This document shows positions 1 to 10,154 of a stretch of DNA of 64,000 nucleotides, in pieces. Origin of the DNA: Eutreptiella sp. 'Long Island Sound 2002' (taxonomy: Eukaryota > Euglenozoa > Euglenophyceae > Eutreptiales > Eutreptiaceae). Each line of letters opens with the position of its first letter. Positions within the stretch are counted from its first letter, which is position 1. A program made the translations under genes and the position numbers. Below the pieces are notes generated by a model, which had not been told where the DNA came from, searched no databases, and saw only the letters and a list, made by a program, of their open reading frames with translations. The stretch lies in the NCBI GenBank assembly GCA_964036045.1, contig OZ038392.1, positions 30,879,087-30,943,086 of the forward strand, read 5' to 3'.

Positions 1-2825
1 TTGCTTTCTGTAACAGGAGCCGGTTGGGTTTGGTTTGTGAATATGGTCAGGTGACACTGGACCTTTGGACATGCAGAGTGAATTTCCCGTGCAGTTGTGC
101 AGGCGTCTGCTTCGCCTTCCATTGCCTGGATTCGCAGGTCTTGATCAGTCCCCTCATGCTGCACTGTGGTATCCTGCAGCCCCCCCATTTGGGTATAACA
201 CGGGGCTTTCGAGGGGGAACTACAGTGAGATGGAGCAAAACACAGAGAGAAGCGAAACACACAATTTGCGCGTGCACAGGCACAGAGTCAACGCACACGG
301 ACCCACATTTTCGCACATATGCAGGCTACTCTGAAGACACCTTGTCACCAGCCCCGAAAGTGTTGAACGCCGTCAATCAGGATACACCAATGTTTGCCGA
401 CCGTCACGCGGCAACGGAGCGGAAAGATAAACGAAATCGTTTGAGCTAGAGATCCAGATTGTGAGGTAAAAGCAAACATCAGGGACAGGGAGGAAGAGGG
501 ATGGGAAAGATTGAATTGGCAATGGGGGAAAGATGGGGATACACAATGAGAGTGTGAAGTGAGGACCTTTTCTCGGAATAACGCGCATTTTCTTGTAGCA
601 CCAGGTGGAGCTCCTTTTAGGCATGTTGGTGGCAGCTGAGGACCTGCACACCAGCAGCACAAGAAGGGAGTGATAGACCACAGGCAAGTACAGTAATCCA
701 GCAAGTGCCAAGTTCCGAACAGTGTCCACCAAACCGGGATTCTATCGAGTTAAGAGCCACTCAGGGAGGACACAGAATTACACCATTGGATATCCCATGC
801 ACCTGATCAGCTTCCCAGACAAACTGGGATTCTATCAGTTGACCAAAACCAAGCAACAACAGTCATGTACAGCACAGGCAACACATCATTTGTGGAGGAA
901 AAGGTAGGGTTTCAACTCAGGCCCAACTGCATTCAATGCCCTCAAGTCTTCCACTGGGATCTACAGCACTCATCCTCCTTCCTCCCGCTGCGGCAGCACA
1001 TCCACGTGCACCGTTTCATGTGCAATAGACGCCCATTGCTGCACTGGTGATGTGTTGTCCCATGCATCTGTCTTTGTGGGGGACAGATTGTGTTGAAACG
1101 TGATAATACCCACTGCCGCAGGCTATTGTGTGTGTCAAAGACGTTGCCCGGACACCTAATGCCGATGGTGCGTGGCAAGGTTTGGTGAGTTTGTCTCTGC
1201 TTGGAACGTTGTGGGAGAACAATTGTTACTGGACACCCCAAGTCAGTGCGCCCTTGCCACAAAAAGTTGGTAACACCTCCCATACCCCCATCAATAGCAC
1301 TGCATGCCCCACAAGGGCTTCAAGCTTTGGCCCCCAGAAGTAAATTGGTGCCCAACTCTATTGGAAAACACAATGACCACAGGGAATGCTCAATGTATGG
1401 ACACAATGACTGTAAAGAATACTTATTGAGCATCGTCGGCGCCGTAGGGTGAGGGGAATTAGGGGAATTAGTTGTATCGTGCCAGGAAACGAGAAAGCAA
1501 CTAAAATCTGTGCTTGTTGATCTGTTGGCAGTATTGCTCTCTGTCAAAAAAGAGACATGGCCACTGTCACGGTTCAGTTCAGCACTCTGTGGCATCGCCT
1601 GTTGTTACCCACTGTCCCTTCAAGGCCCCCATTCGGGTCCCATCAACTTACACTAATACGCTACCCACTGCTCGCATGCTGACAGTAGAACCATTGTGAC
1701 TCTGTGTCCTGGAAACTCTGTTTCGCAATGGACGCATTCACGACCATAAGTGGGGACCGGAGAATCGGCCAGTGAGGATGGGGGGTGTAAGGCGTTGGAA
1801 TGTGGAAATTTTATGTGTGCCTCCCGTGACTTCTGCAATGCAGACAATTGCCCCTAAGGCGATTCCCTTTCAAGCTATTATGCCTAGAGCGGTTCCCTTT
1901 GAAGGTGCTACTTGTGTTGGGAACGTGGTGGGGATCTGTGCCCAATCGCAGGTTGAACCTGAGTAGAGGAAAGGTGTGGTACCAGGAATCAACCTTGGGA
2001 CCATTGAGATAAGCAACCCGGCCAAGGCAACAAGTTTTGCCAAATTAGGAGATCATTCAAAAATGTGATGGTGGCAAAAAAGAAGCGCCTGGGTTCACCC
2101 GTAGTTTCTGCTTTTTTTGTGGCCATTGCACGTACACGACTGGCATACTGCAACGCTTTCCGGTTGGGGTGCATGTTTAGCAGACAGCGGTGTGGAAGCA
2201 GCAGCCAAGGCTGAGGTGTCCCACAGGGGCATGGTAATGCGGTGGTGGACGTTGTTCCAGTTTGTTTGGATAGGGGGTTCTGCTGGTGGAAAAGCCAAGG
2301 CAGATGGTCATGCACTGGGATAGGGGTGAGGAGGGCACTCCTTTTAAACGTCTTCATTTTGACCAGTATTGAAAACTTCCATGGCTCTGAGCCCACCCCA
2401 ATTGTGTCAAGACAAATGCTCTGCAATATTGCGACTCACCCAGCTTGAGGGGTTGCGGGTCGTGTTTTCCCCCCAATATTCCGCACCAACATGCAGCTCA
2501 ACCTTCGGTCCCGTTGCGCATGGCTGCACATTTTTGCGATGCTTGGGCCCTGTTTGCTCAATTGCCTCGGTCCTAGGTTTGCCATTTTTGTGTCTGCAAC
2601 CCTTTTCTTGCCAGAGTTCTTGCTTTTTTTTTCCGCCGCACTACACCAACTGGTCGGTGACAGCGTATGTCGACTGGACGCTGACAAGGACACTACCTTG
2701 TGTTCCACCTGCTGTGCATGGGCCTTTGACAGTTCTATCGTCTGCAACCCACGGTCCGGCAGGGCCGGCCAGCACATTAACCGTTGCACCGGCAGACATC
2801 CGGAGCTTTTGGTCATCCCCACGCC
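1..2825. other. Intergenic, no supported gene
   Basis: I see no reading frame with recognisable domains, no sustained GC-rich coding composition and no RNA gene here. The frames of 90-160 codons overlap one another on both strands and look like chance. A short partial duplication is visible: AAACYGGGATTCTATC occurs near 731 and near 821, about 90 bp apart. The stretch just before 2826 becomes GC-rich and probably includes the 5' leader of the next gene. Confidence 0.5.
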
Positions 2826-3293
2826 ATGGCCGAGAAGCGCTCTGCATCTGCAGCCACTGACACAGCCGCCCTTGCCTCCTCCGTGCAGCCCTCTACTGCA
2901 GTGCGGGACCACGGGTTCGTAACGCTTGGAGACATACAAAGGGCCGACGGTCCCCAGCCCCTCGCGTCAGACTGGACCGAGGACCAGTTCTATTACGAGC
3001 CACCGGTTTGTGAAGTATGTGGGCGAACGGGCGCAGGCAACGTGAGTCGGGATGCGTACGTCAAGTGCTTTCTGTGTGTGGGCCTGCCACGCACTCGTGG
3101 CGTCGAGGAGTACACCTTTGCGTACAACCCCAATCGATACCTCCAGGTGCCGCAGCGGGTGCTGCACCAGGCAGGCCTGCCAGTGGGGCCGATGCGTAAC
3201 CACGAGAGGCTGGATTTCAGGCACTACCCGCCTGTGGCAGTGCCGTTGGGCAGAGAACGCCGCGCGCCAGGAGCTGTTGATAGGTGGAAATAG
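2826..3293 (+). CDS. Small CxxC-x15-CxxC zinc-binding protein (unrecognised family)
   Basis: Reading frame of 155 residues, GC-rich in contrast to its surroundings. The start was chosen at the ATG in CGCCATGG, a good eukaryotic initiation context. Residues 1-50 are Ala/Ser-rich and probably disordered. Cys62, Cys65, Cys81 and Cys84 form CEVCG...CFLCVG, spaced like a zinc ribbon or treble clef. The rest is basic and Tyr/Pro-rich (FAYNPNRYLQVPQRV, FRHYPPVAVPLGRERR). I do not recognise the family; a small RNA-binding or ribosome-associated zinc protein would fit, but that is inference. The frame closes at TAG 3291-3293. A possible splice donor, GATAG|GTGGAA, lies just before it, so this may be the first exon of a longer gene. 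It is the first of five genes, all on the + strand. Confidence 0.5.
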   Translation: MAEKRSASAATDTAALASSVQPSTAVRDHGFVTLGDIQRADGPQPLASDWTEDQFYYEPPVCEVCGRTGAGNVSRDAYVKCFLCVGLPRTRGVEEYTFAYNPNRYLQVPQRVLHQAGLPVGPMRNHERLDFRHYPPVAVPLGRERRAPGAVDRWK

Positions 3294-4985
3294 TGTTGAA
3301 TGGGGGAATAGGGGCAGGGGAAGGGGGAGACAGGGGAGGGTCCTTCAGAAGCCTCCCCCCCCCCCCTTAAGATTCTTGACCCCCCCCCCCCCCCGCGCAA
3401 TCTCTACACTGGCTATAAATCCATCCAGCACACACTAAATAGTATCCAGCCCGTACACACTGTGCTAGATTTAACCAGCACATGCCTGCAACATCTAAGA
3501 TGCTCTCACCGCACAAGGGGGGCGGCCTGATGGAATCTAGGACCCCAACACTCCTGCAAACTTTTTTCGGGCTGGTGGGGTCTGGTGTTTGGGAACGCTG
3601 GGTTTTCCTCCTTTGGGACCCCCTGTGAGGAACACTGGACGCATAGCCTGATCGCCGGATGTGCGACGAGCCGATGTCCACTGAGCCAATATGTCTGCCG
3701 AGACCCATGTCGGGTTTATCCCGCTGAGCTGTTTTCTCTGGTCGTGGAGCCTCAGCACCAGCCCTAGCCGGCCCAAGAAGGTTCTCTTGGGAGTGGGGTG
3801 ATGAACTGCAATAACCCAGAGCACCGGTCTGCATTGTCCCCCCCGTACCAATAGCTGGGCAGTGCGCACCCGCAGAGGCCGTTGCGGGTGGGACGGCACC
3901 AATCCCTGAGAGCTGGCGTTGTTGTTGTGCTGTTCTCTGTTGTGTTCGCCGGGCTTTGTGCAGGGGGGTTACTTTGTGCCCCCCAGGGTGTTGTCTTTGG
4001 AAACAGCCAACAAAGGTTGTTCCGTGCCATATGTAAGCTCAAGCCAAGATTATTCCCCACATGCAACTATCAGCACCACGCTGAGCTGGTGTTGCAGGGA
4101 CGAAGGCCTTTATAATGGAAATAAGTGGCCAACCCCAAAGAAACCTTGCATCTTTGATACTCAACAGTGCTTCATGCAGACCTGCCTTTGCGCAGGCATC
4201 ACTAGGCACGGTTAACCTTCATCTATATTCACTAGTCAAGGCATGCCTTTGAAGCTTTGGCATGGGTTGGCTACGTTGGTGACCATCTCGGCTCAGCCCT
4301 GAGCGGCTCCTTGGCGCCCTAGGTGGGCCACGTTGTCTGCTTTTGTTTCGGCAGCGCCCCTTGTCTACAGCAGGGGTGTTTCTGGGCGGGGGACCTCCTT
4401 TAATTCTCTTGGCAGGGTCCAAGGCACATCCATCGCAGCCATTGCATTGAAACTACTGTGAGGATCCGGAGCATTGGCTCACCCATGGTGTTTACGTCTT
4501 TGCATACATATATATTTGTATGTTCGTGGTAGCATGGACCAGTGGGCTGCCCATAGGTCCCATGTTCAGGCCATTGCTTAGTGGCCAAACATCCCCCCGC
4601 CCCCCCCTGGGATATTTCTGCATATTTCTGCAACGCGCTCGCCATGAATGATGCAGAGTGCAGAAGATATTACTGCAATGCACTACCAGCAAGTCACACA
4701 TTGGTGAGCTAGCACCCATGGCCTTGTGTGACATTCACGTTGCTGGTTGTGGTGAGCACCTCCCAGCCTGGGTCTTCGTGATGACCGTATACCGGGCACT
4801 GATCAGGCCGTCAGGGGAGAACGCCATGGGCAGAAGTTGCATTCTGGATTCCCACCCAGGAATATGGATGCCCGCGGCAGTGCGGATGCCCGCAGTAGTA
4901 CGGATGCCTGCTTGTCATATCAGAAGGTTCAAAGGCGAGAGGCCAATAGGCACCGCCACAGGCTAACAGAGCCAACCACCAAGGC
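3294..4985. other. Spacer with poly-C runs
   Basis: No gene is supported. The stretch starts with purine-rich GGGGA repeats, then C-runs of 13-16 at about 3355-3395, and continues as mixed-composition DNA with only short overlapping frames on both strands. Confidence 0.45.
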
Positions 4986-5205
4986 CTTGTGCCCCCCCCC
5001 CCCCCCGGGAGGTGGGGGTGGGTCAGAGCCCCCCAAAAAGTTGGTCTACCTAAAATGGGCCACAAACTCCCGGCCCTTTTAATAAATTTCAATTTTTTGC
5101 CTGAGGAAAATTTTTCTGATGTGGGTGGGTGGGTGGGTGGGTGGGTCGGCCGGGGCTGGCCAGGGCCCCAAACAATCCCCCCCCTCCCGGGGTTCCTTAG
5201 CAATG
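4986..5205. repeat. Dispersed poly-C/GGGT element, copy 1
   Basis: The order of blocks is a C15 run, a G-rich stretch, CAAAAAGTTGG...CTAAAATGGGC, an AT-rich block with TGAGGAAAATTT and TCTGATGTGG, a (GGGT)n run at about 5121-5146, and GGCCAGGGCCCCAAA. The same blocks in the same order recur at 28800-28990 and, more diverged, at 26350-26550 inside an intron of the membrane-protein gene. No reading frame or clear terminal inverted repeat was found. It is a dispersed repeat of unknown class, possibly a non-autonomous element that tolerates life inside introns. Confidence 0.5.
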
Positions 5206-5627
5206 GCCTGCCCATGTTACATATTGCATGAATTATGCTCGTGACAAGCATGAGAAGCACAATGGGCATGTGACAAAATGCGGATTCTTCAGAGTGCACA
5301 TCAGGCAAAACGATGCGTTGGGCAAAGGACAGCAGTGAGAACGAGCCGTGCAAACACACTACAGTGTTGGAACATTGATTAAATGGAACCTGTTAGACGA
5401 ATGGTTGGTTGCCAAGCACATGCCACAACACTTGCCACTTTGTATACTGAAGAACTGGCAGTGAACTGACTGTACACCAATACAACACATGGCAAGTGTC
5501 CACTCAGCACCACCTCATTGCCCAGCAGCCTTGTGCATGCATGCAGTGTACCCACCTCTTTGCAATGCCCTGTACCAGCAAGGGGCATACTCTCCCCTCC
5601 CCGTTGCGGAAGCACCGCCTTGTCTAA

Positions 5628-6369
5628 GGTGGCGCCCTTAGCACAGTGCGCGCGCAGTGTGGGCGCAGTGCAACTATTTGGGCATCTAGCCGTAGTGGAG
5701 ACCCATACTTTGTGATACTAGGGGCATCATTGGCCCCTGGCATAGGTTTTGATGCTTCTTCCACATTGGGGGTATGGCATTTTTGGATTTCACCCACTTT
5801 CACCCATTTCCACCCCTTTTCACATTTTTTTTGGCTCATCTTCATCATGGACTCCCACACTTTGGTGTGGGCCCTTGAGTTGGGGTGATGGACTCCCAGG
5901 CTTTGGCGTGGCCCCTCGAGTTGACGTGACGGACTGCCCAATTTTTGCCTAACCACAGTCGAATGCCCTATGCGAGGCCGCATCCTTGCTGATGAGGAAG
6001 CATGGTTGTGCCACAAGTTGAAAACAGAGGTTGACGTGGATTCCCTCCTGCAAGAAACTTTGTCCCCCGGTCCAGTTGAGGATGGGTTGGACACATACGC
6101 GGCTTTGGGACTAGCTGGTAGGGTGAGTAAGCTTTCAGTTGAACAAAACAGAGGATATGTGCGTGGCTTTCCACATTTTGCATGATGTCTTATATAAAGG
6201 GAAGGTAGCTTGCATTTGTCTTGAGCTAGGGTAGTTTGAGTGACTTAAATTTAGGGGCATTTGGGTAGCTAGGGTGGCCTAATTTCGAGGGTGTTTGGAA
6301 GGGGTCGGTATGGGGGTTCTTTACAGCGGAATCTAGTCTAAAAGCAGCGCGCAGTGCAAGGGTTCCCCC
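5628..6369 (+). mobile_element. PIF/Harbinger-like element 1 (TSD TAA)
   Basis: A 742-bp element bounded by TAA at 5625-5627 and 6370-6372. The left end reads GGTGGCGCCCTTAG, followed by the GC cassette with AGT units. The right end reads AGTCTAAAAGCAGCGCGC, AGTGCAAGG, TTCCCCC. The inner left block (CAACTATTTGGGCG, then GAGACCCATACTTTG, then GATACTAGGGGCATC) is shared with elements at 7495, 12146, 48700 and 56900. The inner right block around 6190-6345 recurs at 12795-12910 and 57600-57720. A 71-codon frame at 5970-6185 (starting MRGRILADEEAW) has no recognisable domain. Internal sequence suggests a decayed, non-autonomous copy. Confidence 0.7.
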
Positions 6370-6372
6370 TAA

Positions 6373-7268
6373 GCACTGGGACCAGGTCTGACCGTCGTTT
6401 TTCTGACCACAGTTTTTATGGTCAGAAACTTCGCAGAACCCGATTGTGTGCCCATTGTAGAGGGAAACAGGGGCTGTGTCATGTTTGGGATGAGTCCTCC
6501 CGCTCATAACAAAATTATGCTTCGTACTGCAACCCACTACTGTTTGTTTTGATGTGATTTTCAGCCATGACTCATGTTACTACTCCTGGCTTAGGTGTCA
6601 CGTACATCCGGTCCACCCTTCACTTGCACAGTCTGGGAAGTGGGTTTCCGAAGCGTGGCAAGCTTTACTTCACCACAGATATTGTTGATGACAGTTTTGT
6701 CCCAACGAATAGGAAGCACAAACCCATTCCAAAACCTGAAGCCAAGCCTGCTTCAAAGCCTGCCCCAAAGGGCAAGCATGTGCAATTGTGTAAGATGCGG
6801 CGCAAGGTTAGAAAGGGTTCTATTCCACAGCTCCTGATGCCCCTATGGGCAGTAAGGACCTCCAGAACTTGCTGAAATTTGCCTGCACTTTGTGTTCTGG
6901 TACCCCGTTGCAACAATTGTGCTGAGGGTGAGGTATGGGCAGGTTTTTGGTGACATACGTTCTTTTGGTACCGCGCGTCGTGCGCAAGCACCGCCTTGTC
7001 CAAGGACCGGGACCCGGTTTGACCGTCGTTTTCCTGACTTTCTTTGTGCTTGTGCAAGGGGGGGAGGGGTAGGAAGAAGGGGTTGAGGGTGCAGCATTGG
7101 CGTCTCATGTCCCCCCACCCCCGACCTCCATGGTGAGAAAAACACCCTTGTCAGAATAACAGTAGGTGTTGTTTCCGCAACTTTGGAACCATGTCCTAAT
7201 TTGCCTTGTATAAACACCCACACTTGTTAGAAAAGCATTAGGTTTTGTTTCCGTTAAAATTTGGGACT
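6373..7268. other. Spacer with dispersed TCTGACC repeat and Lys/Pro-rich frame
   Basis: Near 6398 and 7017 the motif TGACCGTCGTTTT followed by CTGAC recurs; related copies lie near 41150, 44800 and 63575. A + frame at 6567-6875 encodes a Lys/Pro-repeat segment (KPIPKPEAKPASKPAPKGK), echoed by KPLAKASTKPSAKP at about 8182-8223 and SAKPPAKRAKPPPKG at about 45821-45865. These look like fragments of one transposon-encoded protein rather than host genes. Nothing else is supported. Confidence 0.35.
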
Positions 7269-7306
7269 TTAGGGGGAACGTTAGCGCCGGGCATCTTTTG
7301 TGACCC

Positions 7307-7498
7307 GTGCCCGAACGGTGGACTGTTGCTGTTGATATGTTGGGCAACATTATATGGATTTACCCCTTAGCCCCCGGGACATCAGCAGATGTTTTGATTT
7401 GGGATGGGTATGGACCTTCTCGTACCCGAGGTGATTTCTTTGATTTCGAAGTTGGGGGCCATGATGGTGCTTATAAAGGCCGGATTCATGTCATTGGG
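7307..7498 (+). pseudogene. DDE transposase central segment, interrupted
   Basis: About 64 codons nearly identical to the segment at 47545-47737: VDMLGNIIWIYPLAPGTSAD, then WDGYGPSRTRGDFFDFEVGG, then HDGAYKGRIHVIG. This resembles the central part of PIF/Harbinger or IS5-like DDE_Tnp_4 transposases, including the conserved D before the G-x-YKG block. Homology stops at about 7496, exactly where the inserted AGT-type element end begins. Neither the N-terminus nor the catalytic Glu region is present. Confidence 0.6.
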
Positions 7499-7659
7499 GG
7501 AGCCTTAAGCGCAGTGCGCGCGTAGTGCAACTATTTGGGCGTTTGGCCGTACTAGAGACCCATACTTTGAGATACTAGGGGCCCCTAGGGGCATCATGGT
7601 GACCCCTAGCATACATTTTGAGTTCTGATTTTGTCCCCCTTTGTTGGGGACCCCCGAGA

Positions 7660-7890
7660 ATGCAGGGGTGGTAGACCTGAATGAAGTTCAGGTGGAGTTG
7701 TTCGCGAGTAAGGAGCAGCACATGATGCAGCTCTACTGTTCGCGATACCTCAATAACGCCTATCGCTTCTACTGGAGATCGATGGGGTTGTGCTATGCTA
7801 ACCCCCCATTCTCCCAACTTGCTAAGGTGTTGACCAAGATCGCCCTTAAAGGAACGAGAGTGGTACTGTGTACCCCAGTTTGCAACTTTC
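7660..7890 (+). pseudogene. Mobile-element protein fragment with ANPPF motif
   Basis: The + frame contains VELFASKEQHMMQLYCSRYL, then YRFYWRSMGLCYANPPFSQL, then VLTKIALKGTRVVLCTP. The pattern ELFAS...W...YANPPF...VVL.TP is found in polyproteins of some retroelements and in Dam-like methyltransferase domains carried by such elements. It is too short to decide between these. No start codon context or flanking domains are seen, so it is treated as a relic. Confidence 0.35.
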
Positions 7891-8228
7891 TTGAGCTGGG
7901 GCAGTTTGGGTCACCTAATTCTAAGGGCGTTTCCAAGGGGTAATTCTGGGGCTGAAGTCGGGATAGTTAATAGAAAAGTAGCGCGCCGGGCGCGCGCCGG
8001 GCAAACATTCCCCCTTAGTGTTGTTCTTGCAAGGGAGGGGGTACCATCGTAGCAGCAAAACACTTCTTGGCGAAGCTGGGTGTGAAACTGTATGACACTC
8101 AGATCCAAACATACATCCGGCACACTGGTAGTTCCAATGGTTGACGGTGCTCAATGGTGCTCCATGGACCCAAGTAACGCGAAGCCCCTTGCCAAAGCCT
8201 CTACCAAACCCAGTGCTAAGCCCCTTGT

Positions 8229-8980
8229 GGGAATGCCATGCACGCAGTGCGCACGCAGTGCACACGCAGTGCGCACGCAGTGCGAAGTTTTGAATGTCGG
8301 CCAATACTTAGACCCTACTTTTGGCCCCTTTTGACAAGTTTTTGGTTCCATACTGGGGTTTTTTTAGCTTCCTATGCATTTGGGATGTGGCACATTTGAA
8401 TTGTCACCCTTTGTTGCCCAATGTCAACCATTTTTACCCATTTTGCATCCCCCATATTGAACTCTCCCCACTATGGGGACCCTGAAAAGGCAGGGGTGAT
8501 GTAGCCATACATAGCCTGCGGACCTTGAGGAGTTTGTAGTACGGCCTTCATCCCCACCACATCACTGATCTCGCTCGCCATCAACAAGTGTGTCGCATCC
8601 ACGCTCAGAATCACCACCGCCCTCCCCTTCACCCTATTCGCGGTCCCCATCACCCAAGAGACCATGGACAACACATTCCCCGCGCTCCAAGTCAAGGGAC
8701 ACCTCATCGCCGCCTCCAAGAGCGAAGCCACGGGCACCGAAACACTCGAAGCAAGCAGACTTTACAAGATTGAGTGGTTTGTTCATAGGGACAGTGGAGT
8801 ACCAAGTTGAAGGCAGTTTCGTTGTTCTCATGTGGGCTTTGCTGCTTCGCTGTGCAACTAGTCAGGTGACAGGTATTCTTGGGTGAGTATCCCGGCCTCT
8901 GCGTGCGCAGTATGCACGCAGTGCGCACGCAGTGCCCACGCAGTGCACACGCAGTGCGCACGCAGTGCAAACACTTGGCC
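8229..8980 (+). mobile_element. Harbinger-like element 6, CACGCAGTGCG ends (TSD TGT)
   Basis: A 752-bp element with TGT at 8226-8228 and 8981-8983. The left end is GGGAATGCCATG followed by four tandem CACGCAGTGCG units. The right end is GACAGGTATTCTTGGGTGAG, then cassette units, then TGCAAACACTTGGCC. Both ends match the element at 22657-23318, but the interiors differ. Here the interior holds a CCCACTATGGGGACC...GGGGTGATGTAGCCATA unit that is tandem at 49390-49535, and a GC-rich stretch at 8540-8760. In one + frame that stretch is Ser/Pro/Arg-rich (RSESPPPSPSPYSRSPSPKR); I cannot say whether it is coding. Confidence 0.65.
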
Positions 8981-8983
8981 TGT

Positions 8984-9828
8984 GCCATACTCGCTCCCTG
9001 GCCTGTTGGATGGGGTTGGAGGATAGCATTCATAGCGACAGAAAAAAACATCATTCTAGCAGAAATACGACAGAATACTACACAAACAAGGCAAAAAACC
9101 GCTTGGGTGAAAGCTGCTTATCACAACTTTGTAGACGCCTTCTCTCAGATGGTATGTCTTAAGAGTAGCGCAAGTAGTGCAAGGATTCCCCTTGGGTGTT
9201 TCAATGCAACCTGATCTGTGGTGGTTTTGGAAGGGTAGTCTCTTTGGACAGGATTTGAGATGATAGTTGCGTATGTGGTTTACCCTTATTATGCCAATGC
9301 AGTAGCTGGTACTGGGACTACGACATACATGTTAGTCTGTTTTATGTGTTGTGCCCCCATTGGCATCCTTTCTTTTCTCTTTTCCGCAAAGGGGGACAGA
9401 CATCGCCTGCACAGAGCCAATGGCAATGATGCAACGACTGTGCAGATGTCGTGGGCCGAGTGCTGTGCATAGGTCATGTCTTTTTCAAGCTCAGTACCGT
9501 GTTGCACTGGAACACATCGGCTTGCGATCTTACATACGACCTGAGTACGACACGAATGGCACGCACAGGGCAGCCATACTGGGTCAAGCAATAATTGCCA
9601 TGGGTGAAGAAAAGTCTCATCAAAACAAGTAGAAGTGTGCTGACGCAAGCATGGGGTGTGCATGACGCACTGTGGGCACCCTCATAGCATCTACTTGTTG
9701 CTGCCTTTGCTATCCACTGAGTGGCCATGTACTGGTCCACCCCACCCTGCATCGTCCACTCCAGGGGGGTCCTTTGGGAACTGGATTTTTTTCTTCTTAA
9801 GCACCGTCCTTAAGGACTTCACCAAGGG
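8984..9828. other. Spacer, nothing recognised
   Basis: Only short overlapping frames. A worn Harbinger right-end motif (AGTAGCGCAAGTAGTGCAAGG followed by ATTCCCCTT, about 9165-9195) is the only structure noted. At 9807-9818 a perfect 12-bp palindrome GTCCTTAAGGAC precedes the minisatellite. Confidence 0.4.
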
Positions 9829-10022
9829 ACCACCAACCGCCAACCACCAACCGCCACCAATCGCCAACCGCCAGCGGCACCAACCGCCAACCACCAACCA
9901 CTGCCAACCACCAGTCACCAACCACCAACCGCCTTCAACCACCAACCGCCAGCCACCAACCGCCAGCCGCCAACCGCCAATTGCCACCAATCGCCAACCG
10001 CAAACCGCCAATCTCCACCAAC
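9829..10022. repeat. CCAACCGCCAACCACC minisatellite, copy 1
   Basis: About 195 bp of imperfect CCAACCGCCA/CCAACCACCA units of 7-10 bp. The left flank (CTTAAGCACCGTCCTTAAGGA, then GGGACCACC) resembles the flank of the second array at 29138-29302. The array ends 130 bp before the start codon of the FSH1-type gene. Confidence 0.75.
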
Positions 10023-10154
10023 CATTGTTGAACATATGACACGCGGTCTTTTTTTAAAACTGCCGTTCAGGAACACCTTTTTTTTTCCTCTCAAGGACCC
10101 CCCCTGCTCCACTCTCTTTGCTAGATCTCTCCGTGCCCCACCTTCCCGCCCACC

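Larger units (their letters stand above)
7272..8014 (+). mobile_element. PIF/Harbinger-like element 2 (TSD TTA), carries transposase piece
   Basis: A 743-bp element with TTA at 7269-7271 and 8015-8017. The left end is GGGGGAACGTTAGCGCCGGG. The right end has the cassette in its CGG form (GCGCGCCGGGC twice, 7981-8002), then AAACATTCCCCC. Inside are a DDE transposase segment and, from 7496, what looks like the left end of a second, AGT-type element inserted within the transposase frame (GGGGGAGCCTTAAGCGCAG). A fragment of another mobile protein lies at 7660-7890. The element is therefore a nested, non-functional copy. Confidence 0.7.
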
